A stretch of 64,000 nucleotides of DNA. It comes from Jiella marina. Its GTDB lineage: Bacteria > Pseudomonadota > Alphaproteobacteria > Rhizobiales > Rhizobiaceae. The number at the start of each line of letters is the position of its first letter. Within the stretch, counting starts at the first letter, position 1. A program made the translations under genes and the position numbers. The notes beneath the pieces are model-generated. The model searched no databases, had not been told where the DNA came from, and saw only the letters and a program-made list of their open reading frames with translations. Positions 26,046 through 35,548 of this stretch are shown here, piece by piece. Location of the stretch: the NCBI RefSeq assembly GCF_024359545.1, contig NZ_JAKQZG010000004.1:186001-250000 (forward strand), written 5' to 3'.

Positions 26046-26279
26046 TCTCGAACGGTTTGCGATGACGGGCCATGCGCGAGCATCGTCCGTCATTTCCGTA
26101 TGTTGGGAGAAGCGGCCGAGCGCGATGGGCGCCCGGCGCCGGCTTTTCTTGGTCTTTCCAGTCCTTCGGCAAACAGGTGCCATCCGTCCTGATCGCGATC
26201 CTGAAAACTGTCGGGATCATCGGGCTTGCATCGAAGGACGAAAATCACTATCCGGTCGGGTGATCGCGAGATCGGGCAT

Positions 26280-26356
26280 GCGGTTGTAGCTCAGCTGGTC
26301 AGAGCGTCGGATTGTGGCTCCGAAGGTCGGTGGTTCGAACCCACCCAACCGTACCA
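26280..26356 (+). tRNA. tRNA-His (GTG)
   Basis: A full cloverleaf of 77 nt with encoded CCA. It has acceptor GCGGTTG/CAACCGT, D-stem GCTC/GAGC, anticodon stem TCGGA/TCCGA with loop TTGTGGC (anticodon GTG), and T-stem GGTGG/CCACC with loop TTCGAAC. The base before position 1 is T, not G, so G-1 is not encoded. The first pair is G1-U72 and the discriminator is A73 instead of C73. This matches the divergent tRNA-His identity set known in alphaproteobacteria such as Caulobacter, which pairs with a divergent HisRS. The flanks (26010-26279 and 26357-26597) hold no supported gene. Confidence 0.97.
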
Positions 26357-26597
26357 TTTCTTTCTTTTGAAATTTTGGCGGCCGGTTCTGCTGGGCCAGC
26401 ATCATGTAGCGGGCGGCGACTTCCGGTTTTCAGACCTTGCCGTTTTTCCGATCCTGGCCCTTGACGCGGATGCGATCGTGCGAGGACAGCTGGCACCGCT
26501 GTTCACGAGGATACGCCAATGCTCGGTTGATCCGGGTTCGATGCACCCAACATCGAACTAAGCCCGCCCCTACGGCCTGACAGCCGTTCTCCGGGCT

Positions 26598-26987
26598 CTA
26601 TTCGTCGAATTTGTACTCGATCTCGCGGAATGACGCGTTGGGAAACACATAGAGGATTCGCAGCGGCGCATCGCCGGTGTTCAGGGTGACGTGCGATGCG
26701 TTGGAGGGAATATAGACCGTCGCACCGGCTCGCAGCGGATGGGGTTCCTGATTGATCTCGACCTTGCCGTCGCCCGAGACGACGAAATAGATCTCGATCG
26801 GGTCGTGATGGTGCATGGGAAGCTCGGCGCCCGGTTCGATCTCGAACAGCCCCATGCCGGGCGCCTCGCGCTCGGAGAAAATGCTGCCCCATTGCACCCC
26901 CGGGAACTCACCGCGAATGTGGTCCGACCACGCGTTCCACTGGATGTTCTCTTCCTGGATCGATCGACCGGATTCCTGCTGCGACAT
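26598..26987 (-). CDS. cupin domain-containing protein
   Basis: A 129-residue single-domain cupin. Motif 1 is visible as PMHHHDPIEIYFVVSGDGKV with three histidines and a glutamate as metal ligands (around residues 58-70). Motif 2 is GATVYIPSNASHVTLNTG. The start at 26987 is supported by GGAGG 6 nt upstream, which excludes the longer frame. Such small cupins act as metal-dependent dioxygenases, isomerases or sensors; nothing here identifies the substrate. It is monocistronic. Confidence 0.88.
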   Translation of the reverse strand: MSQQESGRSIQEENIQWNAWSDHIRGEFPGVQWGSIFSEREAPGMGLFEIEPGAELPMHHHDPIEIYFVVSGDGKVEINQEPHPLRAGATVYIPSNASHVTLNTGDAPLRILYVFPNASFREIEYKFDE

Positions 26988-27280
26988 GAATGCCTCCTTC
27001 GATGATCGGTGATGCACGAAAGCGGAGAGACGTGCGAGACGCCGGGACGGTTCCTTGCCGGTAGCCATCTCGCGAATGGGGCACTTCTTCCAGCGGGCTT
27101 TGATCGTGACGAGGACGGCGCAGATCATCCGGATCGGACGAAAACGTGGGACGCCCACATCGCAGACTCCTCCCTCACCATCTTCTGCGTTTCCGTGCCG
27201 CAGCTCTTCGTGAGGGCGAGAATGCTATGCTGGGATGTCGCAACTCTTCGGCGCGCCCGATGTCTTGGAGGAAGTCTACG

Positions 27281-27691
27281 ATGAGAAAACTGTTCACGGC
27301 AGCACTCGCACTCGCTCCGTTCTTCGCCGCGCCGGCCTTCTCACAGGAAACCAGCACTGTGACCTTCAGGCCGGGTGATTACGGCACCATGGTCAGCGGA
27401 CAGATCACAGGCGACGCCTATCGTGACTACGTTCTCGGCGCAAATGCCGGCCAGGAGTTGTTCGCCGAACTGACGGTCGCTGGGGGGAATGGAAGCGGGA
27501 CGGCCTATTTCAATATCCTGCCGCCCGGGAGCGCTGCCGAAGCGATCTTCAACGGCTCGATGACCGACGGAAAATCGACGCGACTCGAACTGCCCGAGAG
27601 CGGCGATTACACCATTCGCGTCTACCTGCTGGGCAATGACAAGGATGCGGGCAAGACCGTCGCCTACAACCTTGATTTGTCGATCCAATAG
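27281..27691 (+). CDS. exported PliG-like inhibitor of g-type lysozyme
   Basis: A 136-residue periplasmic protein with a signal peptide (MRKLFTAALALAPFFAAPAF, cleavage before QET) and a small beta-sandwich. The pattern VTFRPGDYGTMVSGQITG, YVLGANAGQELFAEL, LPESGDYTIRVYLL and YNLDLSI follows E. coli PliG closely in order and spacing (recalled from memory). PliG proteins protect peptidoglycan-containing cells against goose-type lysozymes of animal hosts or grazers. The ATG at 27281 is preceded by GGAGG. Some database entries for this family carry misleading names. Confidence 0.65.
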   Translation: MRKLFTAALALAPFFAAPAFSQETSTVTFRPGDYGTMVSGQITGDAYRDYVLGANAGQELFAELTVAGGNGSGTAYFNILPPGSAAEAIFNGSMTDGKSTRLELPESGDYTIRVYLLGNDKDAGKTVAYNLDLSIQ

Positions 27692-27951
27692 ACAACGATC
27701 GTCAATGCGCACAGTCCGGTGGCGCTTCGATAAAGGTTCGAAGGGTACGCAAGAAGTTGCTCGTCATTTTTGCATGAGAGCGGTGCCGCTCCACCGCAGG
27801 CCCAGAAGAGGCTTGCGCTGGCATATTGGTGGAGCGCTTCGTGTTGCAGGAGGGGGGCAACATCCCGCCCCACGCCCCACAGACCGCGCACGATTGCGAG
27901 AAGCTGCACATTCGCGACGTTGGGTGGGACAGCATGGCCGTCCGAAAGGGC

Positions 27952-28176
27952 TTACTGGGTGACCCTATCCGAGAGGTACGAGGCAGCCACGAGGGCTGAG
28001 AACAGGATCGTGGCAACCGCGAATCCGAGAGTGATGTAAAGAGGAAGCTTCACATCATTGGCATAGCTGACGTTCGGTTGCGACACCCAGTCGGAAGCAC
28101 CGGAGGATGCTTGCCGACGCTCCGCATAGCGGTTGCGATGTGCTGCCTCGAAGGCGCCGTTCTTTGCATCGATCAT
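27952..28176 (-). CDS. small single-TM hypothetical protein
   Basis: A 74-residue ORF with a polar N-terminal 45 residues and one hydrophobic segment (LYITLGFAVATILFSALVAA, residues about 46-65) near the C-terminus. GAGG with 6-nt spacing precedes the ATG, which argues for translation. I do not recognise a family. It lies alone in a gene-poor stretch between the PliG-like gene and the KGG protein gene. The 27692-27951 interval next to it shows no gene I can support. Confidence 0.5.
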   Translation of the reverse strand: MIDAKNGAFEAAHRNRYAERRQASSGASDWVSQPNVSYANDVKLPLYITLGFAVATILFSALVAASYLSDRVTQ

Positions 28177-28778
28177 ACCTCACCTCGCCCTTCTCTCGGT
28201 GGTCGTATCGACAGCGATTGAGGGATAAGGTTGAGGAGCCGGCTAAGTTCCTTTTGCAGGGTCATGTTTTTTTGATCGATGGCAATGGCGTGTCTCATGG
28301 GCTTTGTGTGATCTCACGCCAGCCGGATGAAATTTGCACTAACCTATTGAATCCAAATATTGTGTTTGCAGCAGATTCCGCGCGTGGCTTCGGCTGATGA
28401 TTTCCCAAAACTTTCGCGCGAACGCACCCCGGGTCTGAATTCTCGGGCCGGGTGGCATCGGAGGGGCGGGGCTGTTGGGCGAAGCGAGGTTTCCCGGTAA
28501 GCGCCGGTGCAGGATCGCCAGCGGGTCCATCGCTTTCGTCCGCCCAAGGATCTCAACCTCGCGGAGCGGCTTCCCTTCTAAGGCTTCCACTGACTTGAGC
28601 AATCGACCAAGCTTCAAGGATCAAGCCCATGGCCCCGCTCGTTCAGATCGCCATTGCCAAGCGTTTCCTCATCACCAACCTGCCAAAGCCCAAGCGCTGA
28701 GGGGTCGACCCGCAGCACCCAAGAAAAGCGTCGCCGTTCACTTCCGGCCCCGCCTTCAGGCCCGAGGGCGGGGTGGCC
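28177..28778. other. gene-poor interval, no supported coding sequence
   Basis: About 600 bp without a convincing gene on either strand. Base composition drifts between AT-rich (around 28230-28390) and very GC-rich parts. The short frames here lack recognisable families and good ribosome binding sites. A GC-rich hairpin closes the interval at 28748-28773. Confidence 0.5.
28748..28773 (-). terminator. hairpin after the KGG protein gene
   Basis: CCCCGCC / GGCGGGG make a perfect 7-bp stem with a 12-nt loop, 5 bp beyond the stop of the minus-strand gene. There is no T-tract, so its strength is uncertain. Confidence 0.4.
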
Positions 28779-29084
28779 TCACGAACTCTGGCTCGCCTTG
28801 CGTGTTTCGGCGGCCTTCTTGGCCGATGCCGAACGTTCGGAGGCGGGTCGTTTAGCCGAAGCCTCGCCGCCGATCTTGCCGCCCTTGCGGGAGGCTTCGT
28901 GGGTGTCGTCCTGACCGCGCCCCGAGCCGGATTTGTTGCCACCGCCTGATTCCTTGTTGACGGTCGCCCAGGCCCGGCGCTCCGCCTCCTCCTCGGACAC
29001 GCCGCGTTCCTCGTACCCCTCGGCGATATGCTCTGCCTTGCGTTCCTGCTTGTCGGTGTACTTGTCCTTGTCGCCGCGAGGCAT
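28779..29084 (-). CDS. KGG-motif small basic protein (plasmid-stabilisation-like)
   Basis: A 101-residue highly charged protein starting MPRGDKDKYTDKQERKAEHI. It contains ERGVSEEEAERRAWATVNKE, a Gly/Ser-rich linker and a KGG-type element (SRKGGKIGGEASAKRPASER). Proteins with this arrangement are common in Rhizobiales and are often named plasmid stabilisation protein, although a partition role has not been shown for chromosomal copies. The KGG element recalls stress-inducible small proteins such as E. coli YciG. It is probably intrinsically disordered and nucleic-acid associated. Confidence 0.8.
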   Translation of the reverse strand: MPRGDKDKYTDKQERKAEHIAEGYEERGVSEEEAERRAWATVNKESGGGNKSGSGRGQDDTHEASRKGGKIGGEASAKRPASERSASAKKAAETRKASQSS

Positions 29085-29172
29085 GGCTCCCTCCTTGAGA
29101 CTGGGACTTCCGCGATATTGGCAACAGAACCGCTACCGGAACCGGTGGTTCCAGCGTTGATGAAACAAGGTG

Positions 29173-30771
29173 TTAGCTGTCTCCGAAGAGGGAGCCCTGG
29201 TCATCTGCCGCGGCCTTTGCCCGGGCGGCCTTGCGGGGGCGTCTGGTCCGTGAACCAGCCGATGCCGCGCCGTCCGTGACGATCGCGCCACGCTTTTGCC
29301 GGCCCGCGAATTCCAGGCTGACGGCCATGCCGGCTTCGAGATCGGCCGCGCGCGTCAGCGGGTTGTCCTTCTCGTCGCGCACGATCGCATAGCCGCGGTC
29401 CAGCACGTTGAGGGGGCTCAGGCTGGAGGCGAGCCGCCAGGCATTGTCCAGCCGCTCGCGCCGGCGCGTCCGCTCCGCTTCCTCGCTGCGTGCCAGCCGC
29501 TCGCCCAGTTGCTGTAGCGACAGGCGCGCCGCCTCGCTGCGCGCCCGCAACATATGCGGCTTCAGATCGGCGGCCGCGCGGTCGAAACGCCGCCGCGCCT
29601 CGTCGAGCCTCAAACGCATGCCGTGATCGGCATGGACGGCGTGGTGGCGCAAGGTCGCTCGCTTATCGCGCAGCGACGCCTGCAACAGGCCCGGCGAGAG
29701 ACGCGCGGCCTTGGTGGCGAAGTCCTGGCGCTTTTCGCCGATCGCGAGCCTCAGATTGCCGGCGAGAGCGCTGGTCGCCTCGTCCAGCCGCCGGCGCGGC
29801 AGTTCCAGAAGCGTATCGATGCCCGGTAGCGCCCGGGCGAGCGCAAAGAGGCCCTTGCGTTCCTGGCCGAGCCGACGCGAGATCGCCCCCGAGAGCCGGG
29901 CATTGTGGCTCGCCAGATCGGCGGCCAGTTCCGCCCGCACCGGCACCGCGATTTCGGCCGCGCCGGTCGGTGTGGGCGCGCGCCGGTCCGCGGCATGGTC
30001 GATCAGCGTCCAGTCGGTCTCGTGGCCCACGGCCGAAATCAACGGGATCTGCGACGCGGCGGCCGCCCGTACGACCGCTTCGTCATTGAAACCCCACAGA
30101 TCTTCCAGGCTGCCGCCGCCGCGGGCGACGATGATGAGATCCGGTCGGGGCAGCTTGCTACTGGCTTCGATGGCGTTGAAGCCTTCGATCGCGCTGGCGA
30201 CCTCGGATCCGGAAGTCTCGCCCTGAACACGTACGGGCCAGACCACGAGGTGCACCGGGAAGCGATCGGCGATGCGATGGGCGATGTCGCGGATCACCGC
30301 ACCCGTCGGCGAGGTGACGATCCCGATCGTCTTCGGCAGGAAGGGCAGGGGGCGCTTGCGCTCGGCCGCGAACAGCCCCTCCGCTTCGAGCTTCAGCCGC
30401 CGCTCGTTCAGAAGCGCCATCAGCGCCCCGGCCCCGGCCGGCTCGATCGCCTCGATCACGACCTGGTATTTGGAGGAATTGGGATAGGTGGTGAGGCGGC
30501 CGGTGGCGATTACCTCGAGCCCTTCCTCCGGCTTGAAGGCGAGCTTCGAAAACGTCGTCCGCCAGACCACGGCGTCGATCCGCGCGCGCTCGTCCTTCAG
30601 GCAGAAATAGGCGTGGCCGGACGAATGTGGGCCGCGATAGCCCGAGACTTCGCCACGAATGCGCACATGGCCGAAGGCGTCTTCGACGGTACGTTTCAGG
30701 GCGCCGGAAATCTCCGAGACGGTGAACTCGGCGACATTGCTCGTGACGGGCGATTCGGATGGCGGGCTCAT
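29173..30771 (-). CDS. xseA: exodeoxyribonuclease VII large subunit
   Basis: Catalytic subunit of exonuclease VII, which degrades single-stranded DNA from both ends. The 532-residue protein has an N-terminal OB-fold ([20 protein letters not shown], residues about 32-51), the catalytic domain ([42 protein letters not shown]) and a long coiled-coil C-terminal half. A C-terminal tail rich in Ala, Arg and Lys exceeds the usual length slightly. I chose the ATG at 30771 (MSPPSE) over 30798, without a strong Shine-Dalgarno in either case. xseB is not adjacent. Confidence 0.95.
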   Translation of the reverse strand: MSPPSESPVTSNVAEFTVSEISGALKRTVEDAFGHVRIRGEVSGYRGPHSSGHAYFCLKDERARIDAVVWRTTFSKLAFKPEEGLEVIATGRLTTYPNSSKYQVVIEAIEPAGAGALMALLNERRLKLEAEGLFAAERKRPLPFLPKTIGIVTSPTGAVIRDIAHRIADRFPVHLVVWPVRVQGETSGSEVASAIEGFNAIEASSKLPRPDLIIVARGGGSLEDLWGFNDEAVVRAAAASQIPLISAVGHETDWTLIDHAADRRAPTPTGAAEIAVPVRAELAADLASHNARLSGAISRRLGQERKGLFALARALPGIDTLLELPRRRLDEATSALAGNLRLAIGEKRQDFATKAARLSPGLLQASLRDKRATLRHHAVHADHGMRLRLDEARRRFDRAAADLKPHMLRARSEAARLSLQQLGERLARSEEAERTRRRERLDNAWRLASSLSPLNVLDRGYAIVRDEKDNPLTRAADLEAGMAVSLEFAGRQKRGAIVTDGAASAGSRTRRPRKAARAKAAADDQGSLFGDS

Positions 30772-31039
30772 GGAGCCGAGTCTGAACCATGGGCGCATGC
30801 GACAGCAAGGCTGTCACGGTCCACGGCCTGGCAATGGCGACCGATCAAGCCGAAGCGTTTTGACCCATTCGTGCGGATGCGCGTAACAATTGCCCCAGCG
30901 GAAACGAAGATCAGTGGGCGCATCAAGAATTCCGGACCACGCCGATGGGCCGCGCGGGAGCGAAGCATGGCAGGCGTCGGATGCCGCGCGGTCGCATCGT
31001 CGGTCCCCGGTTCGGAAGAACGATCGAAGGGAGACGATC

Positions 31040-31801
31040 ATGAAACGCGCCATGCTGATGCTGGCCGGTCTCGTTCTGGCGACGAGCGTCGCGGCCGGTT
31101 CCGCCGGGGCTCAGGGCATGTTGAGCGGGCTCGACATGACTTCCGAGCGGATGACCGAAGCCGAACTCACCCGAGAGGAGGTCGCGGGGATTCTGAGGCG
31201 CGCGACCGACGACGCGCCCGCCGATCTGTCCCGCAAGTCACTGAACGGGCTTGATCTGTCCGGTCTCGACTTTTCGAACGCAAGGCTCACGGCAGCCTAT
31301 CTCAACGGCACGAACTTCTCGGGCGCGAGGCTCGAAGGGGCGAAGCTCGATCAGTCCTGGGGGATGAAGGCGAACTTCGTTGGCGCCGATCTGTCGGGCG
31401 CGAGCCTGTTTCAGGCACAGTTGATGGATGCGGACTTCACCGGCGCCGATCTATCCGGCGCACGTCTCGCTGCCGACCTTTCGCGGGCGACGCTCGTGGA
31501 TGCAGATCTTTCCAGGGCCGATCTGTCGGCCGACATGCGTAACCAGTCCATGGGGCTCATGCGCGGCGTGTTGAACTCGGCCGATCTGTCGGGCGCCGAT
31601 CTTTCCGAGGCCAATCTGTCGCGCGCGGCGGCCGAATTCGCCGACTTCTCCGGCGCTTCGCTGGAGGGTGCGGACCTCACGCGGCTGGAGGCGGCGGGGG
31701 CACAATTCGGCGGCGCGACGGTGGAAGGGGCGAACTTCGCTGATGCGGATCTGCGCTCGGCGAAGCTCGATGGCATGGTGGGCAAGCCGAAGAACCTGTA
31801 G
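31040..31801 (+). CDS. exported pentapeptide-repeat protein
   Basis: A 253-residue protein with a signal peptide (MKRAMLMLAGLVLATSVAAG, cleavage near AGAQ). It has a short helical region and then about 180 residues of A(D/N)LSG-type pentapeptide repeats forming a right-handed quadrilateral beta-helix. The run is broken near residues 166-176 by MRNQSMGLMRG, suggesting two stacked helices or a loop. AGGGAG precedes the start. Cytoplasmic members of the family mimic DNA or act in resistance. The signal peptide points to a periplasmic structural or binding role instead, which is unknown. Confidence 0.88.
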   Translation: MKRAMLMLAGLVLATSVAAGSAGAQGMLSGLDMTSERMTEAELTREEVAGILRRATDDAPADLSRKSLNGLDLSGLDFSNARLTAAYLNGTNFSGARLEGAKLDQSWGMKANFVGADLSGASLFQAQLMDADFTGADLSGARLAADLSRATLVDADLSRADLSADMRNQSMGLMRGVLNSADLSGADLSEANLSRAAAEFADFSGASLEGADLTRLEAAGAQFGGATVEGANFADADLRSAKLDGMVGKPKNL

Positions 31802-31831
31802 CGGCCCCGGCCGGAGCCACCGCCGCCTTGA

Positions 31832-33817
31832 TCAGAACTCTTCCCATCCGGCGTCAGGATCGGCCTCGGCCTTGAGAGCGGTATTGCCGGAGACCGCAGC
31901 GCGTGTCGGCCGTGGGGCGGGCCTCGGCTTCGACGGAGTGCCGGTCGAAGGCGCGGTCGTCGTGGCGGACTTCGCAGCGCCATTGGCGAGCGTGAAGCGC
32001 GCGATGAGTTTCGACAGCTCGTTCGTTTCCGTCAGCAGATGCTGGGATGCCGCCGTCGATTCCTCGACCATGGCCGCATTCTGCTGCGTCATCTGATCCA
32101 TGTGGCCGATGGCGGTGTCGATCTGCGTCAGGCTCGCCGCCTGCTGGGCGGCGGAGCCGGAGATCTCGTGGACGGCGGTCGTGATCGAGCCGACATGGGC
32201 GACGATCGCCTTCAGAACGTCGCCGGCGCGGCCAACGAGTTCCACGCCCTCGTCGACCTGTGAGGTAGAGGTTGCGATCAGTTCCTTGATCTCCTTCGCG
32301 GCCTCCGCCGAACGCTGCGCCAGCGCCCGCACTTCCTGCGCCACCACGGCGAAACCCTTGCCGGCCTCGCCGGCGCGGGCGGCTTCGACACCGGCGTTCA
32401 GGGCCAGCAGGTTCGTCTGGAAGGCGATCTCGTCGATGACGCCGATGATCTGCGAAATCTGATGGGAGGAGTTCTGGATCTCGCTCATGGCTGAGATCGC
32501 TCCATCAACCACGGTCTCCGAGGCTTCGGCCTCGTGAGTGGCGGTGTCGACGATACCGCGGGCGCTGGTGGCACCGGCTGCCGCGCGCTTGACGGCCTCA
32601 GTCACGTCGCTGATCGCTGCTGCGGTCTGTTCGAGACTGGCCGCCTGCTGTTCCGTTCGGCGTGACAGGTCGTCGCTGGCCGTCGACATCTCACGGGCGC
32701 CGGTGCGGATGCTCTCGCCTGCGCCGGCGATCGTTGCCATCGTCTGGGCGAGGGTGGAGATCGCCGAATTGAAGTCGGTCCTGAGCTTCTCGTAGGATTC
32801 GGGGAAGCGGGCATCGATCCGGTGGGTCAGATTGCCTCGGGAAAGCTCGGAAAGCGCGGTTCCGATCTCGTCGACGACGAGCTTCTGCTCGCGGGCCGTC
32901 GCCGTCTGGAACGCGCTGTTGCGATCGCGCTCCGCGTCGGCCTCGTCGCGGCGGGCTTGTGCTTCGGCCTCCATCTGCTGCTTGTCGTCCGCTGCCCGCT
33001 TGAAGGTGCGGAACGCACGCGCGAGATCCCCCACCTCGTCGTTGCGGTCGACCTCCTCGAGGTCAACGACGCTATCGCCCCGGGCAAGACGGTTGAGTGC
33101 GCCGGTGACATGACCCAGCGGACGGAGCAGGCGCAGATTGATGAAAAACGCCAGCGCGATCCCCAGAACGAGCGTGACGAGCGTCACGATGACCACCATG
33201 GTGAGGGCGCGTGTCTCGCTCGAGGTGATCGCGGCCTCCTTGATGCCGTGCTCTCCATCAAGACGCGAGAGCAGAGCTTCGATGCTCTGTTGGGTGTCAC
33301 CCACGGCGGAACTGATCCGCTGGGCCGCTGCGTCGAATTCTCCCATGAGGCGATTGCCGGCCGCAGGTCCTTCGGCGACGTAGGCTTTGGCCATCCTTAT
33401 CCCGAGAGCGTAATAGGCCGGAAACGCCTCCCCCACGGCGTCGAGTGCGGCGACCGTCTCTGTGGAGTTCAAGGTCTCGGCGATCGCGCGTGCAGCCTGA
33501 AGGTTCTTCTCGAAAGATGCGGCATGTTCGGCGGCGACTTCGAAACCGTCGTCCAGACCGTCAAGGCCACGCGTGGCGGAAATGTCGGTCAGAAACTGCT
33601 GCACCTGGACGACGTCGAGCTGAACGGCCTTCTCCAGAGTGGCGAGATTGACGGTTTGCCGGGCGGTGTTGAAGTCCTTGTTCGATTCCTGATGGAGCGT
33701 CCAGAGATTCGACAGGAGGGTTGTGCTCACCCATGCCTGACCGCCCAGCACGACCGCTACCAGGAGGATGAGCGCACCTGTGACGAGGCTCTGCAGCCGA
33801 TTGGATCGTGTTTTCAC
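31832..33817 (-). CDS. methyl-accepting chemotaxis protein
   Basis: A 661-residue transducer starting at GTG with GGAGGA 6 nt upstream ([11 protein letters not shown]). It has TM1 (residues about 8-30), a periplasmic helical ligand domain to about 185, and TM2 near 195-220. A HAMP domain and a second HAMP-like segment lie at about 222-370, followed by the signalling domain from 400. The hairpin tip [20 protein letters not shown] is the conserved CheA/CheW contact. The C-terminus is Pro/Lys-rich and ends DAGWEEF, which may be the CheR/CheB tether. No che genes are nearby. The ligand is unknown. Confidence 0.93.
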   Translation of the reverse strand: MKTRSNRLQSLVTGALILLVAVVLGGQAWVSTTLLSNLWTLHQESNKDFNTARQTVNLATLEKAVQLDVVQVQQFLTDISATRGLDGLDDGFEVAAEHAASFEKNLQAARAIAETLNSTETVAALDAVGEAFPAYYALGIRMAKAYVAEGPAAGNRLMGEFDAAAQRISSAVGDTQQSIEALLSRLDGEHGIKEAAITSSETRALTMVVIVTLVTLVLGIALAFFINLRLLRPLGHVTGALNRLARGDSVVDLEEVDRNDEVGDLARAFRTFKRAADDKQQMEAEAQARRDEADAERDRNSAFQTATAREQKLVVDEIGTALSELSRGNLTHRIDARFPESYEKLRTDFNSAISTLAQTMATIAGAGESIRTGAREMSTASDDLSRRTEQQAASLEQTAAAISDVTEAVKRAAAGATSARGIVDTATHEAEASETVVDGAISAMSEIQNSSHQISQIIGVIDEIAFQTNLLALNAGVEAARAGEAGKGFAVVAQEVRALAQRSAEAAKEIKELIATSTSQVDEGVELVGRAGDVLKAIVAHVGSITTAVHEISGSAAQQAASLTQIDTAIGHMDQMTQQNAAMVEESTAASQHLLTETNELSKLIARFTLANGAAKSATTTAPSTGTPSKPRPAPRPTRAAVSGNTALKAEADPDAGWEEF

Positions 33818-34055
33818 GGAGTTCCTCCAGCGGGACAGTCTGTTTGGGCTTGGCCACGCCAAACCGCGCCGCGCACGCGGCCACGCCACCGGCTTCCCGG
33901 GCGCTGCGTTTGCTCTGGGAAAGCTGCCACGCAATGGTTAACGATCGGTTCGGATCGTAACCTTTCGTAAATCAAGCTTATGAGTGCAGCGGCGGCTGTG
34001 ACGCGGCGGGTCCGGGCGAGGGCGCGGCCGACTGGCCGGTCGCATGTCAGTTCGT

Positions 34056-35003
34056 CTATCCGCCGCTGGCGATGCGCACGCGCTGCGGCCGGACGAGCCG
34101 CGTTTCCGGCAGGTGGGAGGGTTTGGCAGCCTTCTCGTTCGGCGGGAGGTTCGCGAGACTGTCGCGGATATGGTCGACGAGCGCCGTCACGACGGCGCCG
34201 TCGGCATTGCGGGCGCGAATGATGCCGATTTCGTTGTCGCGCAGCTTCGGAAAGCCGTCATGCTCGCCGAGGACACGCATGCCGGGGCGGAGCGCGCATT
34301 CCGGCAACACGCCGACCGCCAGGCCCGACAGGATCGCCGAGGCAACGATCTGGGCCGACCAGGAGGAGAACAGGACCTTGTAGCGCCGCCCCGACTCGTC
34401 GAGGGCCTGCAGACCCTCTGCCCGCCAGGCGCAGTCGAGCCGCCCGAGAGCGAGTGGCAGCACTTCCTCGTTGTGGACGTCGTGGGCGGCCGAGGTCATG
34501 AAGTGCAGCGGCTCGCGCCGGACGATCTCCGGCATCACCGTTCCCACGGTGCAGTCGGCGACAAGGGCGACGTCGAGCCGCCCCTTGTCGATGTGATCGG
34601 CTAGATTGGATGACGGCTCGCAGGCGATCTGCAGTTCGACGAGCGGGTTCGAACGGGAAAACCGGGCGAGAATCTCGGGCAGGAAGCGCTCGGCGTAGTC
34701 GTCCGGCAGGCCGATCCGCACCTGACCCTGCATGGCGTCGTGGTCGAAGGCGGACAGGGTTTCCTGATTGAGGCTCAGCATGCGCCTGGCATAGGCGAGA
34801 AGCCGGGAGCCGCTGTCGGTGACCTGGATCGTCCGGCCGGTCCGCTCGAACAGGGAGACGCCGAGCCTCTCTTCCAACCGACGGATCTGCATAGAGACGG
34901 CAGACTGCGTCTTGAACACGTCTTCGGCCGCCTTGGTGAAGCTGCCCGTGTCGACGATTGCGACGAAGGTGCGCAGCTGTTCGAGATCGAGAGGATTGGC
35001 CAT
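34056..35003 (-). CDS. LysR family transcriptional regulator
   Basis: A 315-residue regulator. The winged helix-turn-helix is at residues 5-64 (FVAIVDTGSFTKAAEDVFKT, QSAVSMQIRRLEERLGVSLF), and the periplasmic-binding-type effector domain runs from about 90 to 290. It is divergent from the DUF1127 gene, with 184 bp between starts. LysR regulators usually control the divergent neighbour, so it may regulate that gene. The effector is not predictable. Confidence 0.93.
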   Translation of the reverse strand: MANPLDLEQLRTFVAIVDTGSFTKAAEDVFKTQSAVSMQIRRLEERLGVSLFERTGRTIQVTDSGSRLLAYARRMLSLNQETLSAFDHDAMQGQVRIGLPDDYAERFLPEILARFSRSNPLVELQIACEPSSNLADHIDKGRLDVALVADCTVGTVMPEIVRREPLHFMTSAAHDVHNEEVLPLALGRLDCAWRAEGLQALDESGRRYKVLFSSWSAQIVASAILSGLAVGVLPECALRPGMRVLGEHDGFPKLRDNEIGIIRARNADGAVVTALVDHIRDSLANLPPNEKAAKPSHLPETRLVRPQRVRIASGG

Positions 35004-35187
35004 GACGTCTATCCATCAGCGGAGGTGATGCCAGACATTAAAAACATTCGTTGGCGTGATCAATAGGGGCGTCATATGTTCGCAGCGTCAGGAACATTCG
35101 GGAGCCGCTTCCACCCCTCGCTTCGGCGAAGGGGAGAGCGCTCCCGCTTTTTCCGGACGTCAGATGGCTGTGAAAGGAGACAAGGCC

Positions 35188-35472
35188 ATGACGATCACTG
35201 CGAGACATTCGACCCCCACGGCGACCCGTTCCCCCGCGGCGCGCCTCATCGCCGGCATGCGCGTTTTCGCCTATGCCGCACGCGCGATCGTCAAGACCAT
35301 GATCAACCGGCGATACGTAAAGTCGCTTGCGGACATGCCGGACTATCTCCTGAAGGATATCGGCATTCGGCGCGACGACATCTGGACGGCACTCAACGCC
35401 GACTGGCGCGAGGACCCTACCTACAAGCTCGCCGTCACGGCTGCCCGGCGACGTCGGGACGAGCTCTGCTGA
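35188..35472 (+). CDS. DUF1127 domain-containing small protein
   Basis: A 94-residue basic protein whose middle carries the DUF1127 signature (SLADMPDYLLKDIGIRRDDI, residues about 50-69). The ATG at 35188 is preceded by AAGGAGA at 7 nt, which places the start well inside the open frame. Small DUF1127 proteins in alphaproteobacteria are linked to RNA turnover and to phosphate or stress adaptation. This one is longer than the 45-50 residue forms. It is divergent from a LysR gene and is followed by a strong terminator. Confidence 0.88.
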   Translation: MTITARHSTPTATRSPAARLIAGMRVFAYAARAIVKTMINRRYVKSLADMPDYLLKDIGIRRDDIWTALNADWREDPTYKLAVTAARRRRDELC

Positions 35473-35499
35473 CCGCCCAGTAAGGTCACCGACGATGAG

Positions 35500-35536
35500 A
35501 AAGGGGCGCATCCCGATGGGTGCGCTCCTTTTCCTT
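35500..35536. terminator. strong intrinsic terminator between DUF1127 and CNNM genes
   Basis: AAGGGGCGCATCC pairs with GGGTGCGCTCCTT (13 bp, two G-U) around a CGAT loop and is followed by TTCCTT on the plus strand. The A-rich left flank gives a T-tract for the convergent minus-strand gene as well, so it is probably bidirectional. Confidence 0.8.
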
Positions 35537-35548
35537 GTCGCCAGAGCC

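Noticed and set aside
28475-28855. 126-aa plus-strand ORF in the gene-poor interval
   Set aside because: Overlaps the KGG protein gene at its 3' end, and is rich in Arg/Ser/Pro with no family or ribosome binding site.
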